Counted from the stretch's first letter, positions 7,889 to 16,281 are shown. The stretch: DNA of 64,000 nucleotides from Streptomyces sp. NBC_01707 (GCF_041438805.1 NZ_CP109190.1:3410001-3474000); one strand, 5' to 3'. Notes: generated by a model from the letters alone, not told the origin. Numbers and translations: made by a program.

Positions 7889-8140
7889 ATGACCCCTGCC
7901 CTGCTCGCTAGCGCGCTCCTCCTCTTCGTCGCTCTCAGTTATGTATCCCTGTGTGCGTCCTCGCCGTTCGGGAACTGCCGCAAGTGCCACGGCTGGGGCT
8001 TTGCCATCAAGACCGACCGAAAGGGGCGCGCCAAGCGCGGTAAGGACTGCCATCGCTGCATGGCCACCGGCAAGCGGATACGCGTCGGCCGGCACCTCTA
8101 CAACGTCGCCGCCCGCCTGCACCGCGACGGCACCCGCTAA
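7889..8140 (+). CDS. Small membrane protein with two zinc-knuckle-like CxxC motifs
   Basis: 83 residues. One hydrophobic helix (about 5-24) is followed by CRKCHGWG and CHRCMATGK, which resemble the paired CxxCxGxG units of DnaJ zinc fingers, in a strongly basic tail. CGGAGG lies about 7 bases before the ATG. It sits between the transfer-site repeats and two more small membrane proteins, in the place where AICEs carry spread (spd) genes. The function is unknown. Confidence 0.65.
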   Translation: MTPALLASALLLFVALSYVSLCASSPFGNCRKCHGWGFAIKTDRKGRAKRGKDCHRCMATGKRIRVGRHLYNVAARLHRDGTR

Positions 8141-8177
8141 CCCACCTCGGCACCACCACACCGGAAGGGGGCCCGTC

Positions 8178-8366
8178 GTGGCCGTCACCGTCTCGCTGGT
8201 CCTGCTGTTCGGACTGGTCCTGTTCTTCCTGCTCCGCTCCAACACCCTCGGCTACGGCTCCGCGTTCATCGCCGTCATGTTCGGGTTCTTCCTCGCCTCC
8301 ACCGGCGCCTCCGGACCCATCAACGAACTCACTACCGCCGTCATCGACGCCATCCCGGACCTGTAG
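8178..8366 (+). CDS. Very small two-helix membrane protein
   Basis: 62 residues from a GTG preceded by GGAAGGGG at 7 bases. Almost the whole protein is two hydrophobic segments (VSLVLLFGLVLFFLL and SAFIAVMFGFFLASTG) with a short polar end. It resembles the small Spd membrane proteins of Streptomyces plasmids in size and position. An alternative upstream start in the same frame would overlap the previous gene and lacks a ribosome site. Confidence 0.62.
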   Translation: MAVTVSLVLLFGLVLFFLLRSNTLGYGSAFIAVMFGFFLASTGASGPINELTTAVIDAIPDL

Positions 8367-8378
8367 GAGGACCCCGCC

Positions 8379-8978
8379 ATGAACGAACAGATTGTCGCCC
8401 GCCACTGGGTCGCCCTCGCGGCCCCGAAGGCTGCCCCAGCCGTTGCTACATCCACGGTGCTGATTCTGGGGCGGATCTGGAATGCCAACGGAGCCGAACA
8501 CTCTGTCGGCAACGCTGCGTTGATGGTCGTCCTCGCCGCGGGGGCCGCGACGGCTGGCGCGTTCGCCGCTACGGGCCGGGGTGGTGGTGACGGAGTGCTC
8601 GCCGCAACCGCGTTCGCCACCTCTGGTGGGCTCGCGCTGGCTGGGGTCGCCGGATACGCCGACGGACTCTCCTTGCCGCTGCTGCTGTGGGTGCTCGCCA
8701 CTGCCGTGGCGTACGGGATCGCGGCCCGCTACTGGCGCACCGATGGCCGCGCCACCGTGGCGTATGAGCGGCAGACCACTGTCCGGCGCGAGGACCATGC
8801 GCACATCGAGCGGGTGGAGATGCTGCGCAGCCGCACACAGATCGAGGTGGCCCGCGAATCCGTCGCCTACGCCGACGCCCTCGCGCAGGCGCTCACCGCC
8901 CGCGCCACCCTGCCCGGCTTCGACCCGCAGGCACTCACCCGCGCGGGGCTCCCCGAACTCCCCGCCGCAGACCAGTAG
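8379..8978 (+). CDS. Membrane protein of the spread region, unknown family
   Basis: 199 residues with four hydrophobic stretches between about 18 and 118, then a soluble, probably helical tail (RREDHAHIERVEMLRSRTQIEV onward). GGAGGA lies 8 bases before the ATG, and the gene follows its neighbour by 12 bases. It has the profile of a Spd-type protein but shows no motif that I can name. It ends 87 bases before the methyltransferase gene. Confidence 0.65.
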   Translation: MNEQIVARHWVALAAPKAAPAVATSTVLILGRIWNANGAEHSVGNAALMVVLAAGAATAGAFAATGRGGGDGVLAATAFATSGGLALAGVAGYADGLSLPLLLWVLATAVAYGIAARYWRTDGRATVAYERQTTVRREDHAHIERVEMLRSRTQIEVARESVAYADALAQALTARATLPGFDPQALTRAGLPELPAADQ

Positions 8979-9065
8979 CTGTGCCGAGGGCGGCCCCTTC
9001 TCACGCCAATGGTCCGGGGCCGCCCTCGTCCAGCACCTCACATCAGAGAACTGGAGGCATCCAGC

Positions 9066-10172
9066 ATGACTCAACCTGTCCCGATCCGGCGAGTGCCGGA
9101 TCAGGCGTTACGGGCTGTTGCCCTGTGCGCCGGCTACGGCGGTCTGGAAGCCGCGCTCGGTGCCGGCATCGGCGCGGTGCCCGTCGCCTACGCCGAGAAC
9201 GACCCCTACGCCGCGAAGGTGTTCGCCGCCCATCACCCCGGCATCCCGAACCTCGGCGACATCACCCGGATCGACTGGGACCAGGTTCGGGCCCTGCATC
9301 GGCCCGACGTGATCGGAGCCGGGTTCCCGTGCCGCAACATCAGCAACGCAGGACGAAAGGACGGCATCAATGGCCAGTGGTCGAAGGTCTGGAAGAACGT
9401 TGCTCAAGCTGTGGGCGTCCTTCGACCCCGCTACGTCTTCCTGGAGAACGTGGCGGCGCTCCGCTCGAGAGGGCTGGACGTCGTCGCCGCGGACCTGGCC
9501 GCGATCGGGTATGGCGTCCGGTGGACATGTCTACGAGCTGGTGACCCCGAAGTCGGCGCCCCGCACCAGCGGGACCGGTGGTTCGCAGTTGCCCATCCCG
9601 CTGATGCCGACCCCCACGACCTCCGACGGCACTGGCGGCCCCGGCACGTCTCCGAAGCGCAAGGGCGGGATGAACCTGCGAACGCTGGTGACGAGGCTGC
9701 CGGTGACACCGGACGAGAAGGCGTCCTGAGCCTGCTTCCGTCCCCGACCGTCGCCGACTCGCGCGGCACCCGCAACTACACCGCCAAGCGGAGGCCGGGC
9801 GCCAAGTTCAACTCGGGCAAGACGCTCACGGACTTCGCTTGGCTGCTGTCCGACGAGCGGTGGATCTCTGTCGACGGCGTCGACTACAGCCCTGCCATCC
9901 GGCGCTGGGAAGGCATCCTCAACCGCCGTGCCCCCGAGCCGACCGACGTGGGCCGCACCGGTAACCGCCGCATCACTCCCGCGTTCGCCGAATGGCTCAT
10001 GGGCCTGCCCACCGGCTGGGTCACCGCCGTCCCCGACATCCCCCGCAAAGAACAACTGCGCATCCTCGGCAACGGCGTCGTCCCCCAACAGGCCCACCAC
10101 GCCTACGGGCAACTCCTCGGAGCCGTGCCCGCCCCGTGGAACACCACCGCCCCGCTGGAGGTGGCCGCATGA
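9066..10172 (+). CDS. DNA (cytosine-5) methyltransferase with an out-of-frame internal segment
   Basis: 368 residues. Family motifs are present in order: I (CAGYGGLEAALGAG), IV with catalytic C89 (GAGFPCRNIS), VI (FLENVAAL), VIII (APHQRDRWF) and X (RILGNGVVPQ). No restriction gene is adjacent, so it is probably an orphan enzyme that could protect the element in a new host. Between about 9598 and 9729 the annotated frame reads through DNA whose coding bias and protein sense lie in another frame (LMPTPTTSDGTGGPG, ending in TGA at 9727), so part of the target-recognition region appears scrambled. Codon 15 (9108-9110) is TTA. The ATG at 9066 follows an ACTGGAGG ribosome site. Confidence 0.85.
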   Translation: MTQPVPIRRVPDQALRAVALCAGYGGLEAALGAGIGAVPVAYAENDPYAAKVFAAHHPGIPNLGDITRIDWDQVRALHRPDVIGAGFPCRNISNAGRKDGINGQWSKVWKNVAQAVGVLRPRYVFLENVAALRSRGLDVVAADLAAIGYGVRWTCLRAGDPEVGAPHQRDRWFAVAHPADADPHDLRRHWRPRHVSEAQGRDEPANAGDEAAGDTGREGVLSLLPSPTVADSRGTRNYTAKRRPGAKFNSGKTLTDFAWLLSDERWISVDGVDYSPAIRRWEGILNRRAPEPTDVGRTGNRRITPAFAEWLMGLPTGWVTAVPDIPRKEQLRILGNGVVPQQAHHAYGQLLGAVPAPWNTTAPLEVAA

Positions 10173-11038
10173 GCACCCACCTGACCACCGCCCTCGATCT
10201 GGCCGCCCGCGCGGTCCCGGTCCTGCCGCTACGGGCCGGGAAGCTCCCGTTCGGCAACTGCCGCCCCTGCACCAGCAACGCGTGCGGCGGCCGGCCGGTC
10301 ATGAAGACGTCCGGGCCATGCGCGTGCCCCGGCGTCTGCCACGGCTGGGCCGCCGCCACCACCAACACCCACACACTCACCTCACCGCCGTGGCTACGTG
10401 CCTGGGCGCAGGCGCAGGCCGTCGCCTACCACCCCGGCGGGGCCAACCTCACCGTCGTCGACCTCGACAACGCGCAAGCCGTCGCCTGGGCGCATCAGAC
10501 CCTGCCTGCCACCCGAACCGTGCCCACGACCCGCGGAGAGCACTGGATCTACCTGGGTGCGATGCGATCGGCGAACTCTGTCCGGTCGGGCGTAGACATC
10601 AAGTCGTCCATGGCCTACGCCCGTTGGCTCGGGCCCGGCACTGGCACCATCACACAGCTGCCGTCGGCCGCCCTGGCCCTGGTCGAGAGGGAAGAGACCA
10701 CCCCCGCCCGGGGGGAGGTGGTCTCTTCCACCCCTGAGCGCGCCGTGTGGGATGCGACCGTGGCCACCGGCTGCCGGCACACCGAGCGGTATGTGCACAC
10801 CGGCCTGGAGCGAGGGATCGCCTTGGTGCGATCCCGCACCGAGTCGGGCGCAGGTTCGCAGGCGTTCGGGGTGGCTCAGTTCCTGGCTGCGCAGCACGTG
10901 CGGTGCCCCGGACCGTGCGGCCTGGACGCCCTGGGGCAGCAGGTCGTCGCCGCAGCCGTCTCCGTCGGTGTCCCCGAGGCGTACGCGGAACGCGCCGTTG
11001 CCAACGGCCTCAACACGAACACGGGGAGGGCCGCATGA
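10169..11038 (+). CDS. Prim-Pol family DNA primase/polymerase
   Basis: 289 residues of the archaeo-eukaryotic primase type. The catalytic VDLD (97-100), the histidine motif TRGEHW (H125) and the third acidic motif VDIKSS are seen. A cysteine-rich insertion (residues 31-57, with CRPC, CACPGVC) could bind zinc. It should prime and extend DNA for element replication. One AICE class uses Prim-Pol instead of the RepSA initiator. Its ATG overlaps the methyltransferase stop (ATGA), and its own stop overlaps the next gene in the same way, so the block is one coupled operon. Confidence 0.85.
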   Translation: MSTHLTTALDLAARAVPVLPLRAGKLPFGNCRPCTSNACGGRPVMKTSGPCACPGVCHGWAAATTNTHTLTSPPWLRAWAQAQAVAYHPGGANLTVVDLDNAQAVAWAHQTLPATRTVPTTRGEHWIYLGAMRSANSVRSGVDIKSSMAYARWLGPGTGTITQLPSAALALVEREETTPARGEVVSSTPERAVWDATVATGCRHTERYVHTGLERGIALVRSRTESGAGSQAFGVAQFLAAQHVRCPGPCGLDALGQQVVAAAVSVGVPEAYAERAVANGLNTNTGRAA

Positions 11039-11415
11039 GCGACGGAACCATCGCCCTCCCGGAGGGCGAGCAGCTCGGGTTGACGGGCCTGCCGGACGCC
11101 CCAGAACAGCAGCCCCATACCGGGCGTGCGGCTGTTGCCCAGAAGTCGTCGGCCGCAGGCCGTCCGCTTCGTCTTGTCCGCCCTGACCAGCAGCCGCCCA
11201 CGGGCACCGACCAGCCCCGTCGTGCGGTCCGGTGGCTGCACATCGTCGCCCCGCCGTCCTACTCCGCGACCCCGTCCGCCCGCTCCTGGTGCGCGTGCGG
11301 ATTCGATCGGAAGGCCACAGGCCGAGCCGGGGTCCTCGCATTGATCGAAGCCCACACCGACCACCCCGAACACTGCCCGCTGCTCGGCAACACGGAAGGG
11401 AGCAAGGCCGCATGA
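11035..11415 (+). CDS. Unknown protein between primase and helicase-like genes
   Basis: 126 residues. The first 65 are polar, proline-rich and probably unfolded; the rest (WLHIVAPPSYSATPSARSWCACGF to HTDHPEHCPLL) has a C-x-C plus HTDHPEHC arrangement that looks like a small metal-binding domain. It overlaps both neighbours by 4 bases. Proteins of this form are common beside Prim-Pol/DUF3987 pairs in Streptomyces elements; the function is unknown. Confidence 0.65.
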   Translation: MSDGTIALPEGEQLGLTGLPDAPEQQPHTGRAAVAQKSSAAGRPLRLVRPDQQPPTGTDQPRRAVRWLHIVAPPSYSATPSARSWCACGFDRKATGRAGVLALIEAHTDHPEHCPLLGNTEGSKAA

Positions 11416-12953
11416 CCGCCGATCTGTGGGAGGGGTTCGACGCCCTCGACCCCGAGTCCATCACCGGCCCCGTGTGGGACGAGCCGGTACCCTTCAACCA
11501 CCGCCGGGCGCTGCCCGCCTTCCCCGTGCACACGCTGCCGTCGTGGCTGGGGGACATGGTCGCTGCGGTGGCCGAGGAGACGCAGACCCCGGCCGATCTG
11601 GCCGGGTGCCTGGCCCTGGGCGTCATCGCGACGGCGGCTGGCGGCCGTGCCACCGTGTGCGTGCGCGGGCACTGGCGTGAGCCGGTGAACCTCTACACCG
11701 CCGTCGCACTGCCGCCCGGCAATCGGAAGTCCGCCGTGTTCGCCCTGATGACCGGCCCGTTGCTCGCGGTCGAGAAGACGCTCGTGGAACTGTCCGGCCC
11801 CCTACGGGCGGAGGCCGAGACCACGGCACGTCTGGCCAAGGCAGCAGCGGACAAGGCCGCTCAGAAAGCAGCAGCGGCCGAACTGGGGCTGCGGGACCAG
11901 CTCACCGCCGACGCCGTCCACCTGGCCCAGCAGGCCGAAGAACTGACCGTGCCGTGCAAGCCTCAGCTGGTCGCGGACGACGTCACCCCGGAAAGCCTCG
12001 CCACCCTGCTCGCAGAGCAGGGCGGCCGGATCAGCGTCATGTCCGCCGAAGGCGAGATCTTCGACATCATCGCCGGCCGCTACTCCGGCGCCCCGAACAT
12101 GGGCATCTTCCTCAAGGGCCACGCCGGAGACATGACCCGCGTCAACCGCCAGGGCCGCGACGCCCAGCACATCGAGAACCCCGCCGTCACCATGGCCCTG
12201 GCCATCCAGCCCGAGGTCCTGGACTCGATCGGCCGGGTCAAGGGAGCCGACGGGCGAGGCCTGCTCGCACGGTTCCTCTACGCCAAGCCCGTCTCTCTCG
12301 TCGGGTCCCGCAACCTCACCCCGGAGCTCATCACCGAAGAGACCACCGCCACCTACGCCCAGCGCCTCGGTGGCCTGACGATGGTCCTCGCGGACTGGAC
12401 CGACCCAGCCCTGCTCACCCTCACCCCCGAGGCCGACTCGGTCATGCTGGCCTACCAGAAGGTCACCGAATCCCGTATCGGCAAGGGTGGTTCACTCGCC
12501 CCGATCGTGAAGTGGGCCAGCAAAAGGGACGGGGCCGTGGCCCGCATCGCCGCCCTCATCCACCTGGCCACCCACCCCGACAACGGATGGGAGCTCCCGA
12601 TCGAAGCGGCCACCATGGCCGCCGCGACCGAGCTGGGCGACTACTTCACTGCCCACGCCGTCGAGGTCTTCGACGACATGGGCGCCGACCCCGCACAGGA
12701 AGCAGCCCACCAGCTCCTGACCCACCTCAAGGAACAGCGCCTGTCCGGCTTCACGAAGCGCGACCTGTTCCGGGGCCTGGCGCGCGGGGACTTCCCCGTC
12801 ATGACCGATCTGGACCCCGCGCTGGACCTGCTCGAAGAGCACGGATGGGTCCGGCAGCAGCCCCTGCCCCCGCGAACCGGCCGTGGCGGCCGGCCACCCT
12901 CGCCTCGCTACGACACCCACCCCAGCGTCACCCCGCCGCTCGCCGGCGCGTGA
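11412..12953 (+). CDS. DUF3987 helicase-like replication protein
   Basis: 513 residues. It has a P-loop-like ALPPGNRKSAVFA at about residue 99, an alanine/lysine-rich coiled segment at about 135-165, and a core with MSAEGEIFDIIAGRYSG and HIENPAVTMALAIQPEV typical of DUF3987/YfjI proteins. The last 90 residues look like a winged helix (LTHLKEQRLSGFTKRDLFRG). These proteins pair with Prim-Pol enzymes and are thought to act as the helicase or initiator. The stop codon lies inside the first of the TGACAGAACC repeats that follow, which fits an initiator acting on an adjacent origin. The helicase role is an inference. Confidence 0.82.
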   Translation: MTADLWEGFDALDPESITGPVWDEPVPFNHRRALPAFPVHTLPSWLGDMVAAVAEETQTPADLAGCLALGVIATAAGGRATVCVRGHWREPVNLYTAVALPPGNRKSAVFALMTGPLLAVEKTLVELSGPLRAEAETTARLAKAAADKAAQKAAAAELGLRDQLTADAVHLAQQAEELTVPCKPQLVADDVTPESLATLLAEQGGRISVMSAEGEIFDIIAGRYSGAPNMGIFLKGHAGDMTRVNRQGRDAQHIENPAVTMALAIQPEVLDSIGRVKGADGRGLLARFLYAKPVSLVGSRNLTPELITEETTATYAQRLGGLTMVLADWTDPALLTLTPEADSVMLAYQKVTESRIGKGGSLAPIVKWASKRDGAVARIAALIHLATHPDNGWELPIEAATMAAATELGDYFTAHAVEVFDDMGADPAQEAAHQLLTHLKEQRLSGFTKRDLFRGLARGDFPVMTDLDPALDLLEEHGWVRQQPLPPRTGRGGRPPSPRYDTHPSVTPPLAGA

Positions 12954-13206
12954 CAGAACCCCCAACCCGCTGACAGAACTGACACAACCCCCGCTCCAAC
13001 CCACTGACCTGCGCAAACGCCCATGATCACGGCTGTGACAGAACCTCCGAAAACTCTGACAGAACCTCCCCGCCCGGAAACGGGCGCTCTGACAGAACCC
13101 TCCGTCCGGAGGTTCTGTCAGAGTTTTTCGAGGTTTTGTCAGAGCACTCAAGGCCGGAGAAACGGCAGGTCAGCGGGATACCGGCGAGGTTCTGTCAGTT
13201 CTGTCA
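12951..13206. repeat. Iteron-like array, candidate replication origin of the element
   Basis: Ten copies or near-copies of TGACAGAACC lie in 256 bases. Direct: 12951, 12971, 12980 (TGACACAACC), 13036, 13057, 13090. Inverted (GGTTCTGTCA): 13111, 13132 (GGTTTTGTCA), 13188 and the nine-base GTTCTGTCA at 13198. The copies at 13087-13099 and 13111-13123 form a 13-bp perfect inverted pair (CTCTGACAGAACC). The array fills the whole gap between the DUF3987 gene and xis. Repeated initiator sites beside replication genes are the form of an iteron origin; they could instead be Xis or regulator sites controlling xis-int. Confidence 0.7.
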
Positions 13207-13252
13207 GCGATCCCAGCCCCTCAGCACCACCCGACCCGCCCGAGGAGCCCCG

Positions 13253-13495
13253 GTGACCCACACCCGCCCCGAGCAGCCTGACGCGCTCAGCACCCTGCGC
13301 GCCGGACTCCCTGACCACTACCTGACCCCGGAAGACCTCACCACCATGTTCCGCCTGCCGAGCGTCGAGACCGTCTACGCCTGGCGCAAGAAGCGCACCG
13401 GGCCGCCGGCCATGCGCATCGGCAAGCACCTGCGTTACGACCCCGCCGCCGTCCGCGCCTGGGCCGACAGCCTCATCGAGACGGACGCGGCCTAA
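13253..13495 (+). CDS. xis: Excisionase-like helix-turn-helix protein
   Basis: 80 residues with a MerR/excisionase-type fold: YLTPEDLTTMFRLPSVETVY is the helix-turn-helix, and MRIGKHLRYDPAAVRAWAD the following wing and helix. It should bind near the attachment sites and direct the integrase towards excision. The GTG at 13253 has GAGGAG 5 bases upstream, so I preferred it to the longer frame that would translate the repeats. It lies 79 bases before the integrase gene, the standard AICE order. Confidence 0.85.
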   Translation: MTHTRPEQPDALSTLRAGLPDHYLTPEDLTTMFRLPSVETVYAWRKKRTGPPAMRIGKHLRYDPAAVRAWADSLIETDAA

Positions 13496-13514
13496 CCGAT
13501 AGACGATCACACCA

Positions 13515-13548
13515 GCAGGGGCACGACCCACACGGGCCGTGCCCCTGC
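13515..13548. terminator. Hairpin between xis and int
   Basis: GCAGGGGCACG and CGTGCCCCTGC form a perfect 11-bp stem with a 12-base loop. It may end the replication/xis transcript, so that int is read by partial readthrough or from its own promoter. No T-run is present, as is usual in Streptomyces. Confidence 0.55.
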
Positions 13549-13574
13549 CCCATGTCACCTAGGAGCAGCCACCC

Positions 13575-14843
13575 ATGGCAGGCCACATCCAAGACCGCTG
13601 GTACAAGACCGAGACTGGCCCCGATGGCAAGATCACCCGCACCAAGACTGATCGCCACGGCAACGGCAGTCGCTACCGCGCCCGCTATGTGGGCCCCGAC
13701 GGCACAGAGCAGTCGAAGGCCTTCCCCGACCGGCAGAAGCGCCTCGCGGAACAGTGGCTCGCGCAGATCGAAGCCGACATGTCACGCGGCCACTACATCG
13801 ATCCGGCCGCCAGCCGAACCACGTTCCGGCAGTACGCGGAACGCTGGATCGCCGCTCAGACCTCGAACGTGGCGTCTCGGGCGACCACGGAGACACAACT
13901 TCGACTGCACGCTTTCCCCTACCTCGGGTCGCGACCGCTCGCTTCCTTCCGGCCGAGCCACATCCGTACATGGACGCGCCAGTTGGAAGACGCCGGGTTG
14001 GCGTCGTCGTACCGGCGGAGCATCTTCGCGACGGTCTCGGCTGTGCTGACCGCGGCCGTTGACGACACCTTCATTCCTCGGAACCCCTGCCGATCCAGCT
14101 CCGTCAAGGCACCAAAGCCGAGCGGAGAGCGCGTCACACCTTGGACCAGGGAGCAGACGTTCGCCGTACGGGAGGCACTTCCCCAGCGGTACCAAGCCAT
14201 GGTGGATGTCGGTGCGGGATGCGGTCTGCGGCAGGGCGAGATCTTCGGGCTCCCCGTTGACGCGGTGGGCTTCCTTACGGGCTGGCTGCACGTTGGTTTG
14301 CAAATCAAGGTGGTGAAGGGCCGGTCGTTCTTCGCCCTGCCAAAGGGGGAGAAGACCCGCGATGTGCCGCTACCCGACCAGGTAGGGCAGGTGCTGGCGC
14401 AGCACATCAAGCGATACCCGCCCGTCAGCGTGACTCTCCCCTGGCTGAAGCCTGACGGACCGCCCCTCACCCGATCTCTTGTCTTCACGGGCCCGCGCGG
14501 CAACCACGTCTACCGAAGCAACTTCAACATCAGCCCATGGAAACCCGCCCTTGCTACAGCAGGGCTCATCACGAAACCGGAGGAGAAGGGGCAGCCTCTG
14601 CCCTCGGCTCGCGAGCACGGAATGCACGCACTACGGCACTTCTACGCGTCCGTGCTCCTGGACGCGGGAGAGAACATCAAGGCTCTGAGCAACTACCTCG
14701 GTCACACGGACCCTGGCTTCACTCTGAAGGTGTACACGCACCTCATGCCGAGCAGTGAAGGCCGTACGCGGAAGGCCGTGAACAGGCTCTACGAGAGCGC
14801 CAGCAAGAGTGATAACGGGCCAGGTACGGCCCAAGCCGCATAG
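13575..14843 (+). CDS. int: Tyrosine site-specific integrase
   Basis: 422 residues. The N-terminal part has an arm-type DNA-binding region and an SAM-like core-binding domain (about 70-170). The catalytic domain shows arginine I in CGLRQGEIFG (about 218), HALRHFYAS (about 351-359) and YLGHTDPGFTLKVYTHLMP with the nucleophilic tyrosine at about 386. It should integrate the element into a chromosomal attB site and, with Xis, excise it. The attachment site is expected just downstream, but I see no tRNA end in 14844-14990, nor any other feature there. TAGGAG lies 9 bases before the ATG. Confidence 0.95.
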   Translation: MAGHIQDRWYKTETGPDGKITRTKTDRHGNGSRYRARYVGPDGTEQSKAFPDRQKRLAEQWLAQIEADMSRGHYIDPAASRTTFRQYAERWIAAQTSNVASRATTETQLRLHAFPYLGSRPLASFRPSHIRTWTRQLEDAGLASSYRRSIFATVSAVLTAAVDDTFIPRNPCRSSSVKAPKPSGERVTPWTREQTFAVREALPQRYQAMVDVGAGCGLRQGEIFGLPVDAVGFLTGWLHVGLQIKVVKGRSFFALPKGEKTRDVPLPDQVGQVLAQHIKRYPPVSVTLPWLKPDGPPLTRSLVFTGPRGNHVYRSNFNISPWKPALATAGLITKPEEKGQPLPSAREHGMHALRHFYASVLLDAGENIKALSNYLGHTDPGFTLKVYTHLMPSSEGRTRKAVNRLYESASKSDNGPGTAQAA

Positions 14844-14990
14844 AACACAGGCGAGGTAGCGGGACAGCGGCCAGGCCCACGGCCCCTGACGCGGTATCCG
14901 GTGTGAGCGACAGCCGACACCGACTCCTACCGCTCGCCACCACCCGCGCCCAAGCAGAACGAGCAGCCGTCTGAGCCCAGTCCGCTTGCT

Positions 14991-15464
14991 CTATCGAACT
15001 GGCCCGCACTCATCGACGATCACAGTCGGCTCCGACAGGAAGACATCCCAGTCGACGTGGCCATAAGCGATGTTGAACGTGTCGAGCCAGTACCACCACC
15101 CGCGGATTCCCAGCGCGCTGGTGAACCGGTAGTTCAACTGCCAGCGGACCCGCTGCCCGGGAAGTAGTCGAACTGCCGGCGGCCTGCGCGGCCGAGGAGG
15201 CAAGCCGAAGAGCGGCTCCACACGAGCTAGCACTCGGAGCCGATCGCCTTCGTCCCGCAGGCTGACACCGATCTCGCGAAGGTCCTTCTGGCTCGAACGC
15301 AGCTCGAAGCCGTCACGCTCGGACATCTGGACGAAGTCGGCAAACCCAGGGGGCACCTGAGGCAACGAGAAGCCGACCGGCGCCGCGTTCCTGCGGGCAG
15401 CGGCCTCCCCGCCCCGAGACTGCTTTGTCCAGGACGTCTTGATGCACTGCACCGTGATGTCCAC
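14991..15464 (-). CDS. Hypothetical protein, possibly element cargo
   Basis: 157 residues from a GTG at 15464 with GAGAGG 8 bases upstream; a longer frame starting at 15557 lacks a ribosome site. Not recognised. The protein is rich in arginine and aromatic residues (WQLNYRFTSALGIRGWWYWLD, near the C-terminus) and has no signal peptide or clear membrane helix. GC at third positions is lower than in the core genes, which fits recent acquisition. It is convergent with the integrase and lies where AICE cargo genes often occur. Confidence 0.5.
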   Translation of the reverse strand: MDITVQCIKTSWTKQSRGGEAAARRNAAPVGFSLPQVPPGFADFVQMSERDGFELRSSQKDLREIGVSLRDEGDRLRVLARVEPLFGLPPRPRRPPAVRLLPGQRVRWQLNYRFTSALGIRGWWYWLDTFNIAYGHVDWDVFLSEPTVIVDECGPVR

Positions 15465-15760
15465 TGCACCTGCCTCTCGCCCAGAGCCTACGGTCAACAT
15501 TTGCTTGACGTCACTCACGTTCCGACGCAACTGCCTGCTGCCAGTCCTCAGCCACATTCCAGAAGGTCAAAGACTCAGACCGCTCTCCGAAACCGCCTAC
15601 AAGCACTCTCCGGTCTCACCTACGCAGCCAGGCTTAGCCAGCGCAGCCGCGCAACTCGGCCGGTGGACAGGGAGGAACTTGCGAGAGGTTAGCAATGGGC
15701 GGAGCGTGGAGTTACGGGGGATCAGCAGAACTCGGGGGTCGCCACAAGACAAGGACCATC

Positions 15761-16057
15761 ATGACCAGAAATCCGCGTAGGCGAATCCCCAGGTTGGCGT
15801 GTGCGTCTCTTTTGGCCTCGGCGCTTGCCTTTTCAATAGCTGCGCCCGTAGCCCAGGCGGCACCACAGACCACCGCATCAAAGACCACCGCATCAGTACC
15901 AAGCAGCCGGTGGTGCGACCAACACCCACGCAAGTGTGGCCGGGACCCCGGACGCGGCAATACCGTTTGCACCACCACCAAGCAGCGGGTCTACAACTAC
16001 CGCACGCGGACATGGGTGTACACGTACAGGGAGGTCTGTACACGACGCGGCTGGTAG
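15761..16057 (+). CDS. Small secreted cysteine-containing protein
   Basis: 98 residues. A signal peptide (RRRIPRLACASLLASALAFS, cleavage likely after AQA near residue 33) precedes a basic mature part with four cysteines (WCDQHPRKCGR, TVCTTTKQR, REVCTRRGW), probably two disulfides. AAGGA lies 5 bases before the ATG. The signal peptide is clearly related to that of the next gene. There is no known family that I can name. The 203 bases before it show no strong feature. Confidence 0.6.
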   Translation: MTRNPRRRIPRLACASLLASALAFSIAAPVAQAAPQTTASKTTASVPSSRWCDQHPRKCGRDPGRGNTVCTTTKQRVYNYRTRTWVYTYREVCTRRGW

Positions 16058-16065
16058 GCGCGGTC

Positions 16066-16081
16066 AGGGCGTGAGCGCCCT
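16066..16081. terminator. Short hairpin after the small secreted protein gene
   Basis: AGGGCG and CGCCCT pair across a 4-base loop, 8 bases after the stop codon at 16057. It is a likely weak terminator. Confidence 0.4.
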
Positions 16082-16281
16082 CGTTCGAGATTGCGGGGGC
16101 GTCAACCGCATTTGCGTCTCCCAGGCTTGGCCGCCGGGTCGATTGCATGTGGGGGAACTGACGGCGGCCGTCCAACTCTGGGTGGGGCGCCGCGAGTTGT
16201 CACCGTTTCAATGAAACTGACCCCCGGGAGGATAAAGCCCATCGCCATAAGCGCATCCTCTACGCGCACAAGGACATCGTC

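Noticed and set aside
13023..13256. Small + strand frame rich in LTEPP and RFCQS
   Set aside because: It translates the iteron-like repeats; the xis start at 13253 has its own ribosome site and the frame has no coding bias.
14844..15000. tRNA 3' end as AICE attachment site
   Set aside because: I looked for a tRNA-like T-loop and acceptor sequence after int and found none.
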